Shown: positions 16,151-23,273 of the stretch, one piece after another
Layout: each line of letters opens with the position of its first letter
How positions within the stretch are numbered: position 1 is the stretch's first letter
Assembly (NCBI GenBank): GCA_042577505.1
Contig: JBHPEA010000016.1
Span: forward strand, 1 to 28,236
Reading direction: 5' to 3'
Length of the DNA stretch: 28,236 nt
Origin: JACQSR01 sp042577505
GTDB lineage: Archaea > Nanobdellota > Nanobdellia > Woesearchaeales > JACQSR01
Translations under genes and position numbers: made by a program
Notes under the pieces: generated by a model
Seen by the model: the letters and a program-made list of their open reading frames with translations, nothing else
Told to the model about the DNA's origin: nothing
Databases searched by the model: none

Positions 16151-16162
16151 AATATATAAAAT
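16151..16162 (-). promoter_or_regulatory. TATA box of the PLDc_N-like gene
   Basis: ATTTTATATATT on the minus strand is centred about 40 bp before ATG 16116, which implies a short leader. Confidence 0.45.
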
Positions 16163-16183
16163 TATCTCATTGTTATTCAAAAA

Positions 16184-16192
16184 ATTTATAAA
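16184..16192 (+). promoter_or_regulatory. TATA box of the 16215 gene
   Basis: ATTTATAAA is centred 27 bp before ATG 16215 (leaderless spacing). Confidence 0.6.
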
Positions 16193-16214
16193 TGATAGTG
16201 ATCCTTGAATTAAT

Positions 16215-16586
16215 ATGAAACATAGAGTCGTCAAAAATGTTATTCTGATAGTTGGATTGGTCGTAATTTCGGTTATTGCCCTATTGCTTATGGAAGTTTC
16301 TCCAGAAATTGATGCTAATGAGTTTATTTGTACTGCTAAATGTGAAGAGGGTTGTGATTGTTTGGCTGATATATCTGCTCAAGAATCCAAGTTAATTGAG
16401 TTAGCTGTAAAAGAACCTGAAGTTAGAAGGTTATATCACAAACACAAAGAGGAGCTAACTTATATGATGGGTGGAGATGAGAATATAAGTAGAGTTGCAT
16501 TTAAGGTAAAAGGTGGACTATTTTTATATTATGTTGATATTGATAAGAATACCTACACGGTTAAAGATCAAGGTATTCAGAATTAA
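16215..16586 (+). CDS. Unrecognised exported/anchored Cys-rich small protein
   Basis: The 123-aa protein has one N-terminal hydrophobic helix after a basic start (residues about 8-27), serving as a signal anchor. A cysteine cluster just outside the membrane reads CTAKCEEGCDC (residues about 39-49), suited to disulfides or a metal. The rest is a soluble, helical then beta-strand domain that ends in YYVDIDKNTYTV. No family is recognised. The gene is convergent with the TrmJ-like gene and overlaps its end by 4 bp. Confidence 0.7.
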   Translation: MKHRVVKNVILIVGLVVISVIALLLMEVSPEIDANEFICTAKCEEGCDCLADISAQESKLIELAVKEPEVRRLYHKHKEELTYMMGGDENISRVAFKVKGGLFLYYVDIDKNTYTVKDQGIQN

Positions 16587-17269
16587 GGTTTGAGTTTCTC
16601 AAAGAATCCATGTAATGAGAAGATTTCTCTTTTTGTTAACATACCCTTTCCCAATAGTTTTTTCCACACGATTTTTTGAGTTTCTTTCTTTTCTTTTGTT
16701 GAAAAATCCATTTGATTTAGAATTTTATTTATTTTTTTTAACAAAGCGTCTTTTTCTGGTTTCCCTGCAATCGCATATTCATTGAAGATATTTTTTGACC
16801 TAGCTAGGAAGATTTCATAACAAATAATTGAAACTGCATGGCTTATGTTTAATGTTCTGTATTTTTTTGAAGAGGGTATTGATGTAATATAATCGCACAT
16901 TTTAATTTCTTCATTACTCAATCCAAGGTCTTCTCTTCCAAATAAAATTGCAATGTTGCTCTTTCTTTTAACAATTTTCTCAGCCAATTTTCTGGGGGTT
17001 GTTGGAGATCTTGGTATGTTGTAATCAGATCCTAGTTTTGCAGTCGTTCCAATCAAATAATCAAATTTTTTTAGATAAGATTTAGGTTTAATTAAAATAT
17101 TTTTTATGATAGTTTTACTATGCTTTGCTCTTTTAATAAGCTCAATATCTTTTATGTCACATTTTGGATTAATTATGATTAGTTTATTCAGATCAAAATT
17201 AGCTATAACTCTACAAATTGCCCCAATATTTCCAGCGTTCTTAGGTTCTAATAGAACTATATTTATCAT
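16583..17269 (-). CDS. SPOUT-class RNA 2'-O-methyltransferase (TrmJ-like)
   Basis: The 228-aa protein has SpoU/TrmH-family motifs: the N-terminal LLEPKNAGNIGAICRVIANF (motif 1), LFGREDLGLSNEEI (motif 2) at about residues 108-121, and the knot-forming LNISHAVSIICYE (motif 3). The N-terminal EPKNAGNIG pattern and the C-terminal helical extension match TrmJ, which methylates the 2'-OH of tRNA nucleotide 32 in archaea and bacteria using AdoMet. A neighbouring RNA target within the same family cannot be excluded. It starts one base after the stop of the site-2 protease gene, so the two form an operon. Confidence 0.9.
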   Translation of the reverse strand: MINIVLLEPKNAGNIGAICRVIANFDLNKLIIINPKCDIKDIELIKRAKHSKTIIKNILIKPKSYLKKFDYLIGTTAKLGSDYNIPRSPTTPRKLAEKIVKRKSNIAILFGREDLGLSNEEIKMCDYITSIPSSKKYRTLNISHAVSIICYEIFLARSKNIFNEYAIAGKPEKDALLKKINKILNQMDFSTKEKKETQKIVWKKLLGKGMLTKREIFSLHGFFEKLKP

Positions 17270-17270
17270 T

Positions 17271-18503
17271 TTATATGAAAGCGAATGCCATTGTAATTAA
17301 AACAATTACCAAAACAATAATGCTAATGTATTTCCAAATTTTGTCTCCTACTTCATTTCCAAAGAATCTTCTTAAGGGAAGTTGTAACATTCTTCCTCCA
17401 TCAATTGGGCCAATGGGTATTAAATTAAATAATCCAATTCCAATATTTAGTAAATATAACCAGAATAGTAATCCTAGACCATATCCTCTGACTGGGTATG
17501 ATAGTTGCCAACCTACTCTCTGTGGCATACCAGTTGCCCAAAGTAGAGCGTCAGTTACAAATTCGTTTTCTTTATACCAACCCTTATATTCATATTTTTG
17601 TGAAAGAATGACACCGAGGTAAGGTATACTCTCGTTAAAATCGCTAGTTCCAAAAGTGACTTCATATTCGCCTTTATCTGTAATTATTGGGATCGTGTCT
17701 CCTGGTTTAAAATGAGCCATTTCTAATGTAAGATCATCTACAATGTTAATTTGAGAATCGTTTAGCTGAATGATTGTTTCGCCCTCTTGGATTCCAGCTT
17801 CTTTTACCGGAATTGTCATATTTGAGTTTCCAAATGATTCTATAGTAACCCCCCTGAAATCTACGATATTCGAGATCATAGGGGAAATAACAAAAAGAAG
17901 TAAAGCCAATACTCCAAATGCAAATAAAACATTTGAAAAGGGACCGGCAGCAAAAACACTTAGCTGTTCCCTATGGGGTCTTTTTGTAATCACTTTTTCA
18001 TCAGGTTCGACAAATGCAGCTGGGATGATTGGAACTACTAAAGAAAGGATTGCTAATCCTGATGATTTAACCTTCATTCCATAAACTCTTGCGATCACTC
18101 CATGGGAGAATTCATGTACGACTGCTAAAATGAAGATTGAGATTATCCAGTAGAAGAATGGAACGAAGAAAACACCTTTTGCTTTAATTGGAAGGACTAA
18201 TCCAACTCCAGCAATTGCTTCCGGTTTTGTAATTAAGTCATAAAGATTAACGATTAGTAAATAGACAAGGAGAATCATTCCGAGGAATCCAACAATAATT
18301 CCAATAAAGGACAGTACTTTTAGGAATCTTGGAATTTTTTTTGCAATTTTGTCCATAAGGTTAATTCCAACTTTAGTCCTGTACATTATCATATAAATTA
18401 CGGGAAAAAGAATTTTTTGGACTATGATCTTCTTTCTTTCAATGATTAATACTAATCCCAATAAGACAAGAAATGTTACTGCACCTATTAATTCTGGATC
18501 CAT
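17271..18503 (-). CDS. Site-2 (M50) intramembrane metalloprotease with PDZ domain
   Basis: The 410-aa multi-spanning membrane protease has the zinc motif HEFSH (residues 130-134) in a membrane helix and the third ligand region N360-LIPIGPIDGG. A PDZ-like domain lies between them (about 218-300) with AGIQEGETIIQLNDSQI. This is the RseP/S2P family arrangement, cutting membrane-embedded substrates after a first cleavage. There is one N-terminal helix followed by a basic loop, then several more. The substrate is unknown; no anti-sigma factor exists in archaea. It has a well-placed TATA box and leads the operon with the TrmJ-like gene. Confidence 0.93.
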   Translation of the reverse strand: MDPELIGAVTFLVLLGLVLIIERKKIIVQKILFPVIYMIMYRTKVGINLMDKIAKKIPRFLKVLSFIGIIVGFLGMILLVYLLIVNLYDLITKPEAIAGVGLVLPIKAKGVFFVPFFYWIISIFILAVVHEFSHGVIARVYGMKVKSSGLAILSLVVPIIPAAFVEPDEKVITKRPHREQLSVFAAGPFSNVLFAFGVLALLLFVISPMISNIVDFRGVTIESFGNSNMTIPVKEAGIQEGETIIQLNDSQINIVDDLTLEMAHFKPGDTIPIITDKGEYEVTFGTSDFNESIPYLGVILSQKYEYKGWYKENEFVTDALLWATGMPQRVGWQLSYPVRGYGLGLLFWLYLLNIGIGLFNLIPIGPIDGGRMLQLPLRRFFGNEVGDKIWKYISIIVLVIVLITMAFAFI

Positions 18504-18524
18504 AGAAATTTCAAGAATACTGAT

Positions 18525-18533
18525 TTTTTAAAG
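18525..18533 (-). promoter_or_regulatory. TATA box of the site-2 protease operon
   Basis: CTTTAAAAA on the minus strand is centred 26 bp before ATG 18503. Confidence 0.55.
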
Positions 18534-18540
18534 TTTGTGT

Positions 18541-19131
18541 TTAATCCTTTGTTTGTGTCTTGTTTCTAGAAATTAAATCATATCCCCTAGAAAATAAACT
18601 TCCAACAGTACTTCCAATTGATTTAACAGTATCTCCAATAATATCAATTTTTCTTCCTAGATTATCTTTTGCATCATAGTAAAAGGATCTTAATCCGCTT
18701 CCAGGAATACTATAACCAAGCTCTTCCCCTGCAGCAGTTCTCAACTGTCCTAATTTTATTAGATCAGTAAAACTCTCTTTCCCTCTCAGTTCAACACCGG
18801 TAAACTCTCCATAGTAAAAGTTCCCTTTTATCATATTCTCCAATAATTCCTTTGCCTTATCTGAGCCTTCACTAGATAGTTCATGATCTTGCTCATATTT
18901 TTTAAGTTCACTATATACTCTTCCTGCGTATCTGATACCTGTGTTATTTCTTTCAAATTCAATAAGGTATTTCTTTTGACCTGCTACTGAAATAACTCTG
19001 GCTGAACCAATTTCTACCTTTAATTCTTTAACATAATCATCTATAAAAAAAGCCAAATCCCCTCTAAGAAGGTCCTTATTCTTTACTTCTGGGTTTGCCA
19101 AGTTACCAAGTAAATCTGTTAGTTCTGACAT
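18541..19131 (-). CDS. Unrecognised 196-aa soluble protein
   Basis: No family is recognised. The protein is mixed alpha/beta with no signal peptide or membrane helix. Residues about 35-80 alternate strands (VKELKVEIGSARVISVAGQKKYLIEFE), residues 80-115 are helical and acidic, and the end is glycine/serine-rich and amphipathic (GDTVKSIGSTVGSLFSRGYD), followed by a basic RNKTQTKD tail. The C-terminal amphipathic helix could associate with membranes, but that is a guess. It has its own TATA box and a leaderless ATG. Confidence 0.7.
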   Translation of the reverse strand: MSELTDLLGNLANPEVKNKDLLRGDLAFFIDDYVKELKVEIGSARVISVAGQKKYLIEFERNNTGIRYAGRVYSELKKYEQDHELSSEGSDKAKELLENMIKGNFYYGEFTGVELRGKESFTDLIKLGQLRTAAGEELGYSIPGSGLRSFYYDAKDNLGRKIDIIGDTVKSIGSTVGSLFSRGYDLISRNKTQTKD

Positions 19132-19151
19132 CGTAGAGGGGAATCTGATTG

Positions 19152-19162
19152 GTTATATAAAC
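19152..19162 (-). promoter_or_regulatory. TATA box of the 18541-19131 gene
   Basis: GTTTATATAAC on the minus strand is centred 26 bp before ATG 19131. Confidence 0.6.
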
Positions 19163-19186
19163 TTTTATAGAAAAAAAGAAAAGAAT

Positions 19187-19348
19187 TTACTTCTTCCTTA
19201 CAGGTCTGAAAGAGTGACCACCACAGCCCTTACAAGTTACTGTTTTCTGAATAATCTTTTGGTTAGGTGCTCTAACTTTCTTCTTGCATTTCTTACAGAC
19301 GAATACGCCTCTGAACATCCTTGCTTCTGCTTCTGGAAATTTTACCAT
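19187..19348 (-). CDS. rpl40e: Ribosomal protein L40e (53 aa)
   Basis: This is a short gene. It begins MVKFPEAEARMF, as archaeal L40e does (FPEAEAR). It continues with a zinc-ribbon of the form CKKC ... CKGCG (Cys18, Cys21, Cys39, Cys42) and the basic end RPVRKK. At 53 aa it is normal for archaeal L40e, which in eukaryotes is made as a ubiquitin fusion. It sits on the large ribosomal subunit. It starts one base after the eIF5A stop codon and is the last gene of the histone/eIF5A/L40e operon, with no promoter of its own. Confidence 0.88.
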   Translation of the reverse strand: MVKFPEAEARMFRGVFVCKKCKKKVRAPNQKIIQKTVTCKGCGGHSFRPVRKK

Positions 19349-19349
19349 A

Positions 19350-19748
19350 TCATTCACCACTCTTCACTTGCTTCATCACTTTATCGTTCAATATAACCCA
19401 ATATAAAACTTCACAGCCCTCTACTACTTGGCCCTTCAGTTCTTCAGGAATTTCCATATCAAATGTTTCGTAACTTTCTGAATCCATTACATTTGCCATA
19501 TTCTCATTAATGGATAATACTTGTGCAGTTTTCTTTTCGATAATAGGAACATCAATATTATCATGACCTGGCATAACAAGAACTCTTTTTTTCTCATCAA
19601 TAATTCCAACAGCAGTTAGTCTTACTTTTGCGTGACCGTGTTTACCTGGTCTTGAAGTTTGAGTATCAACAACTCTACATGCAGCCCCTTCAATTATACA
19701 GTAGCTACCTTTTTGCAAACTTCCAACACTAGTAACTTTTGTTGCCAT
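19350..19748 (-). CDS. eif5a: Translation factor aIF5A
   Basis: The 132-aa two-domain protein is the archaeal homologue of EF-P. The N-terminal SH3-like domain carries the hypusination loop TSRPGKHGHAK, with the modified lysine at position 36. The C-terminal OB domain follows (EKKTAQVLSINENMANVMD onward). It binds the ribosomal E site and relieves stalling, notably at proline runs. Its ATG overlaps the histone stop as TAATG, and the L40e gene follows after one base, so the three proteins are translationally coupled. It ends in TGA. No deoxyhypusine synthase gene is in the window. Confidence 0.98.
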   Translation of the reverse strand: MATKVTSVGSLQKGSYCIIEGAACRVVDTQTSRPGKHGHAKVRLTAVGIIDEKKRVLVMPGHDNIDVPIIEKKTAQVLSINENMANVMDSESYETFDMEIPEELKGQVVEGCEVLYWVILNDKVMKQVKSGE

Positions 19749-19957
19749 TATTCTTTAGAAGCGAGTTTAATATCGCCAGCTTTCACTGTCTTTCTTCCCG
19801 CGTGATTAGCAAACTTGATAGCACGAGAAGCAATTTCATCTGCTTTTTCTTCTACAACGTTCTTTAAAGCAACTTTAGCCTTGTCAGACACCCTGTCAGC
19901 CCCACACTGCTTCAGAATTTTCTCCATCGCAGCCAACGGCAATAATCGCGAACCCAT
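19748..19957 (-). CDS. Archaeal histone (HMf-like)
   Basis: The 69-aa single histone fold has PLAAMEKILKQCGADRVSDKA (helix 1 and loop 1), the long central helix ALKNVVEEKADEIASRAIKFANHAG, and the loop 2/helix 3 RKTVKAGDIKLA. Conserved features of HMf-type histones are present: RVS, the central acidic helix and KTVKAGDI. A short N-terminal addition (MGSRL) is seen, and there is no eukaryotic-style tail. It wraps chromosomal DNA as dimers and multimers. It is first in an operon with aIF5A and L40e and is preceded by a strong Shine-Dalgarno sequence and a TATA box. Confidence 0.96.
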   Translation of the reverse strand: MGSRLLPLAAMEKILKQCGADRVSDKAKVALKNVVEEKADEIASRAIKFANHAGRKTVKAGDIKLASKE

Positions 19958-19966
19958 TTTGTTTAT

Positions 19967-19974
19967 TCCTCCTT
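19967..19974 (-). promoter_or_regulatory. Strong Shine-Dalgarno of the histone operon
   Basis: AAGGAGGA on the minus strand ends 9 nt before ATG 19957. It is the best ribosome-binding site in the window and fits a highly expressed gene. Confidence 0.75.
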
Positions 19975-20002
19975 AAATCAGCGTCTATTTGGAGACCGCA
20001 AA

Positions 20003-20013
20003 CTTATATAAAG
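20003..20013 (-). promoter_or_regulatory. TATA box of the histone/aIF5A/L40e operon
   Basis: CTTTATATAAG on the minus strand is a near-consensus box A. It predicts a start near 19982 and a leader of about 25 nt. Confidence 0.65.
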
Positions 20014-20017
20014 CTTT

Positions 20018-20668
20018 CTAAAAAAATAAACGCTTCATTTTGCTTTTTCTCACTAACCATTTCAATTTATTTTCTAATTCTTCACTGTTTTCAAATTCTT
20101 TTTCATCCATTCTGAAGTTTTTTGTATGGTAGGTACTTCTCGTTATGCCAGAATTAAATTTATGCTTCTTATGAAGCATCTCGTGATACATTACATAATC
20201 AAGAAGTTCAATATTTCCACGTAAGATTCTACTAATAGAAATTTTATCTCTTCCATAATCATAACTTCCTAGTTTGTTTATTGAATCGCACCAGACCAAA
20301 TTAGATTTTTCAATTAATCCGTTAAAATAAACTTCATTAACCCTATCAAAACTTATTTCTAACTCTGGATCAATTTTATCTTTTGGAATTCCTATATGAA
20401 TTTTTTTCATAAAGCTGTGATAAAGATCAATGTAATGGGATTTTTTCTTAATTTTTAGGACTTTTAAGATTAAGATTTGGATTAGACCCATTTGAATTTC
20501 AGGTGAGATCCCTTTCCAGTTTTTACTCATCCCAATTTCAAAAAGATTGTTTCTATAACGGATGTTTCCATTAAAACTTGAGAACTTTCCAGAGTACTTT
20601 AATCTAATACTAAATTCTTCTGCTCTTTCTGGGAGAAGTTCCATTAATGCTCTATCTGCTAACTTCAT
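20018..20668 (-). CDS. SprT-like / DUF45-like zinc metalloprotease fold protein
   Basis: The 216-aa protein has a zincin motif in its C-terminal half: YVMYHEMLHKKH (HExxH), then about 14 residues later YHTKNFRMDEKEFE, a pattern where a further His and a hydrophobic/Phe residue follow as in SprT and YgjP/DUF45 relatives. A central region includes KIHIGIPKDKIDPELEISFDRVNEVYFNG, as in SprT-like proteins where strands precede the active site. No signal peptide. Proteolysis of DNA-protein crosslinks is known for the eukaryotic SPRTN relative, but the role here is unknown. The gene is divergent from the lipase-like gene. Confidence 0.78.
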   Translation of the reverse strand: MKLADRALMELLPERAEEFSIRLKYSGKFSSFNGNIRYRNNLFEIGMSKNWKGISPEIQMGLIQILILKVLKIKKKSHYIDLYHSFMKKIHIGIPKDKIDPELEISFDRVNEVYFNGLIEKSNLVWCDSINKLGSYDYGRDKISISRILRGNIELLDYVMYHEMLHKKHKFNSGITRSTYHTKNFRMDEKEFENSEELENKLKWLVRKSKMKRLFF

Positions 20669-20689
20669 AATCTGGGGGAAACCATAAGG

Positions 20690-20698
20690 CTTAAATAC
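20690..20698 (-). promoter_or_regulatory. TATA box of the SprT-like gene
   Basis: GTATTTAAG on the minus strand is centred 26 bp before ATG 20668. Confidence 0.55.
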
Positions 20699-20701
20699 CT
20701 A

Positions 20702-20710
20702 TTTATATAC
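20702..20710 (+). promoter_or_regulatory. TATA box of the lipase-like gene
   Basis: TTTATATAC predicts a start near 20732 and a leader of about 16 nt, with GGAG 8 nt before ATG 20748. Confidence 0.5.
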
Positions 20711-20747
20711 TCCAGTATATAGGTTAGGGGTGTTTGGAGACTAAGTA

Positions 20748-22130
20748 ATGGGCCTTAGAAACATTGTTGAAAAACAATTTAGAAAGTTAACAGGAACACC
20801 TGAAAAACCATCCGAACTTCTAAGAGGTAAAGCTGAACTTCTAGCAAATGAACTACGTTATGGAATTATGAACGCATCAGGAATTGTTGAGGAGTACGTA
20901 AGAGATGATCCCGTTGAGGATCCAAAATTAAAAATCTTAGAAGGGGGGATTGCTAATCAAAGACCATTGATTCTACTTCATGGATGGGGGGAAAATGCCG
21001 GTATCTGGGATGATTATACTAAGCAAATAAAGAAACTAAATATGCATAACGTTACGGCTGTTGGATATGATTTCTGGGATCCTCCAGAAGAGAGTGCTAA
21101 TGGTCGTGTCGCTTGGAGAATTGAACAGATAATTGATCAAACAAGGATAAGTAGAATATGGCAGGATGTTACAAACTTGCTTGATTCGCCTGAATACAAG
21201 TCAAGAACCTCAGAGTTTAAAACAGAATTGCAAGAATGTTTGGACATAAGAAACTACAAAGGATTTTATGAAACCCTTAAATTAAAAGTTAAAGAAACTA
21301 AAAAAGAAACAAAATTAAAACATAAAGTAGAAAGAATTATTAAAAGCCGGGAAAAAGAAAAAGTGGATATTGATATTCTTGGATTTAGTGAAGGTGGATT
21401 AATTGCCAAATATTATTCAGTACATCATTCTGATATTGTTGATCATTGTGTTATGTTAGGGGCCCCTCATGATGGAACTCATGTTGCAAATCTAGCATAC
21501 CCATTTAGACTTGGAGATCTTGTGAGAAAGGTTTTAGGTATTAAGAAAACAGATCACGTTGGTAAAAGTGGTAGGCGTCACTATGATATATCCTATTCAA
21601 GTGCTCGAGATATGAAACCTGGAAGTAAGTTTATTACACAATTAAATAATGATTATGATGCATTAGTAGCAAGAAATGGGAAGTTAAAAACCAAGTTCAT
21701 AAATATATTTACAAGCGAAGATGAGGCGGTTCTTGGATCGACTTATCTAAAAGGTGCAATTAATTTTAATGTAGGTCTACTAAAATATATTCCTGATGTA
21801 GAACCAACTCGGGAGGGAATATCTCATTTTAAGAAACTTAGAATTGGACATCTTGGTTTGATCCATAATAGTTGGTTAATTGGATGGTTGCCAAAATTAC
21901 TAAGTAAGGCTTTTAATGGGCATTATAAAAATTTAAGAAAATTAAATGAAATGGGTATTGTGTTTTATATTCAAGATCATCTTGGTCGTAAAAAAGATGA
22001 TAAGAGATATCTTAGTTATTTAAGAAGGGATGATTGTAAAGCTGGTTATAATATTGTTGATAAGCTAATGCCTCAAGAACAACCTACGCTTTATCAAGCT
22101 CCATTGCAAAGGACTAAAAGAGCTGCTTAA
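20748..22130 (+). CDS. Lipase-like alpha/beta hydrolase with helical insert
   Basis: The 460-aa protein has the oxyanion-hole strand ILLHGWGENAG (residues about 75-84), the nucleophile elbow GFSEGG with Ser214, and LGAPHDGTHVA (237-247), as in triacylglycerol lipases and PGAP1-like hydrolases. A plausible acid lies in FTSEDEAV and a late histidine in IGHLGLIH, in order. Between strand region 110 and the elbow is a charged helical insert (about 120-205, many K/E), which may act as a lid or dock a partner. There is no signal peptide. The substrate is unknown; lipid or acyl ester hydrolysis is the family-level inference. It overlaps the convergent aRF1 gene by 4 bp. Confidence 0.85.
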   Translation: MGLRNIVEKQFRKLTGTPEKPSELLRGKAELLANELRYGIMNASGIVEEYVRDDPVEDPKLKILEGGIANQRPLILLHGWGENAGIWDDYTKQIKKLNMHNVTAVGYDFWDPPEESANGRVAWRIEQIIDQTRISRIWQDVTNLLDSPEYKSRTSEFKTELQECLDIRNYKGFYETLKLKVKETKKETKLKHKVERIIKSREKEKVDIDILGFSEGGLIAKYYSVHHSDIVDHCVMLGAPHDGTHVANLAYPFRLGDLVRKVLGIKKTDHVGKSGRRHYDISYSSARDMKPGSKFITQLNNDYDALVARNGKLKTKFINIFTSEDEAVLGSTYLKGAINFNVGLLKYIPDVEPTREGISHFKKLRIGHLGLIHNSWLIGWLPKLLSKAFNGHYKNLRKLNEMGIVFYIQDHLGRKKDDKRYLSYLRRDDCKAGYNIVDKLMPQEQPTLYQAPLQRTKRAA

Positions 22131-23227
22131 CCTCCTGTGTCGTATCTCAAGATTGCTGCAAACATTCCTAAATCTCTTAATTGAACACCTTCTCTTGTTT
22201 CAACTGATATAATCATAACTGTTGTGTTGAATTTCTCCGCTTCCTTTTCGTATTCTTCAATTTGATCATCAGTTACTTTTTCTGAAATGAGTAATGTTTC
22301 AACAACCCCTTTGGATAGTTGGTTCATAACTTCCTTTTCACCATAAGTAACTTTACCGGGATTTTTTGCCAATAAATCAAAGAATTTTCCCATGATTTCT
22401 TTCTCTTTGCTTACTTCTTCATTAGCAAGAACGTCTTGTGATTTATCTAAAAGTTCTTGTAAACCGAAATCTCCTGTGTAGCTAAGATCTTTTATTGCAA
22501 TGATTTTTCTTTTAAGTTGGTCAGTAATGTACCCCCCTTCAACAAAATCATATTTCGTGGGGCCTGGACCTCCCACTATAAGTCCTTTTAAGCCCTCATA
22601 ACTTAGAAATTTTTCTTTAGCATATTCTGCAACCTTTTTGTAATGATCTTTTGCTGCTCCTTCTCTTAACCTTGCAAATCTTTGAGCTGACTGACCCCCT
22701 GCCTTGAACTTTCCAGGAACCTCTGAATGGGTTTTAAGTATTGGAATGATTGTTTTGCCTTTTAGAATTGCAAGATTTGCATCTCTCCTATCCATGACAA
22801 TAAGACCATAAACCTCTTTGTCTTCCATCATATCTTGTAGAATGTTTAATACAAATTCTTTATCACATCTGTAGATTCTTGTGTTCAAAGGTATTGGAGG
22901 TTCAATGCTCCAGACTTTAACGTCGCTTTGTCCTTCTCTTTCAGCAACATTTCCTGAGAAAGCTGCCAAGCCATTTTCAGGTGTTCTCTTAAATAGTCTC
23001 AAATGTTGTATCATTCTCTCTAAGGCATCTTGAACATTTTTTCTGGTAGAAGTTGATTTGATGTTGGTAGCAGTACCTTGCTCTTGAGAAAGGTGATTAA
23101 TTATTTTATTAAGGTCATAACCTTTAGGGATATATACACTAACTAATTCAGTATGGCGGCCCCTAAATGATTCTATTTCCTTAATGAATTTCTTGAGTTC
23201 ATGTTTTTGTTTTTCTGAAATCTTCAT
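22127..23227 (-). CDS. prf1: Archaeal peptide-chain release factor aRF1, lacking the mini-domain
   Basis: It ends translation at all three stop codons. Domain 1 shows the decoding motifs NIKS (residues 55-58, in GTATNIKSTS) and YRCDKEF (119-125, the YxCxxxF motif). Domain 2 has the catalytic GGQ at 177-179. Domain 3 is present to the end, with REGVQLRDLGMFAAILRY. At 366 aa it is shorter than the usual 410-420. The gap lies between VVETLLISEKVT and the following EKEAEKFNTTVMIIS strand, where other archaea carry the zinc-binding CxxC mini-domain. The motifs either side are intact, so this is a clean loss and not a frameshift. Confidence 0.96.
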   Translation of the reverse strand: MKISEKQKHELKKFIKEIESFRGRHTELVSVYIPKGYDLNKIINHLSQEQGTATNIKSTSTRKNVQDALERMIQHLRLFKRTPENGLAAFSGNVAEREGQSDVKVWSIEPPIPLNTRIYRCDKEFVLNILQDMMEDKEVYGLIVMDRRDANLAILKGKTIIPILKTHSEVPGKFKAGGQSAQRFARLREGAAKDHYKKVAEYAKEKFLSYEGLKGLIVGGPGPTKYDFVEGGYITDQLKRKIIAIKDLSYTGDFGLQELLDKSQDVLANEEVSKEKEIMGKFFDLLAKNPGKVTYGEKEVMNQLSKGVVETLLISEKVTDDQIEEYEKEAEKFNTTVMIISVETREGVQLRDLGMFAAILRYDTGG

Positions 23228-23250
23228 GTGTTATAGAGCACATTATACCA

Positions 23251-23259
23251 TTTATAAAA
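23251..23259 (-). promoter_or_regulatory. TATA box of prf1
   Basis: TTTTATAAA on the minus strand is centred 28 bp before ATG 23227. Confidence 0.55.
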
Positions 23260-23273
23260 TTTGTTGAGAATAG

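Noticed and set aside
22127..23227. A frameshift or truncation explaining the short aRF1
   Set aside because: The C-terminal REGVQLRDLGMFAAILRY segment is in frame, so the missing part is internal and clean.
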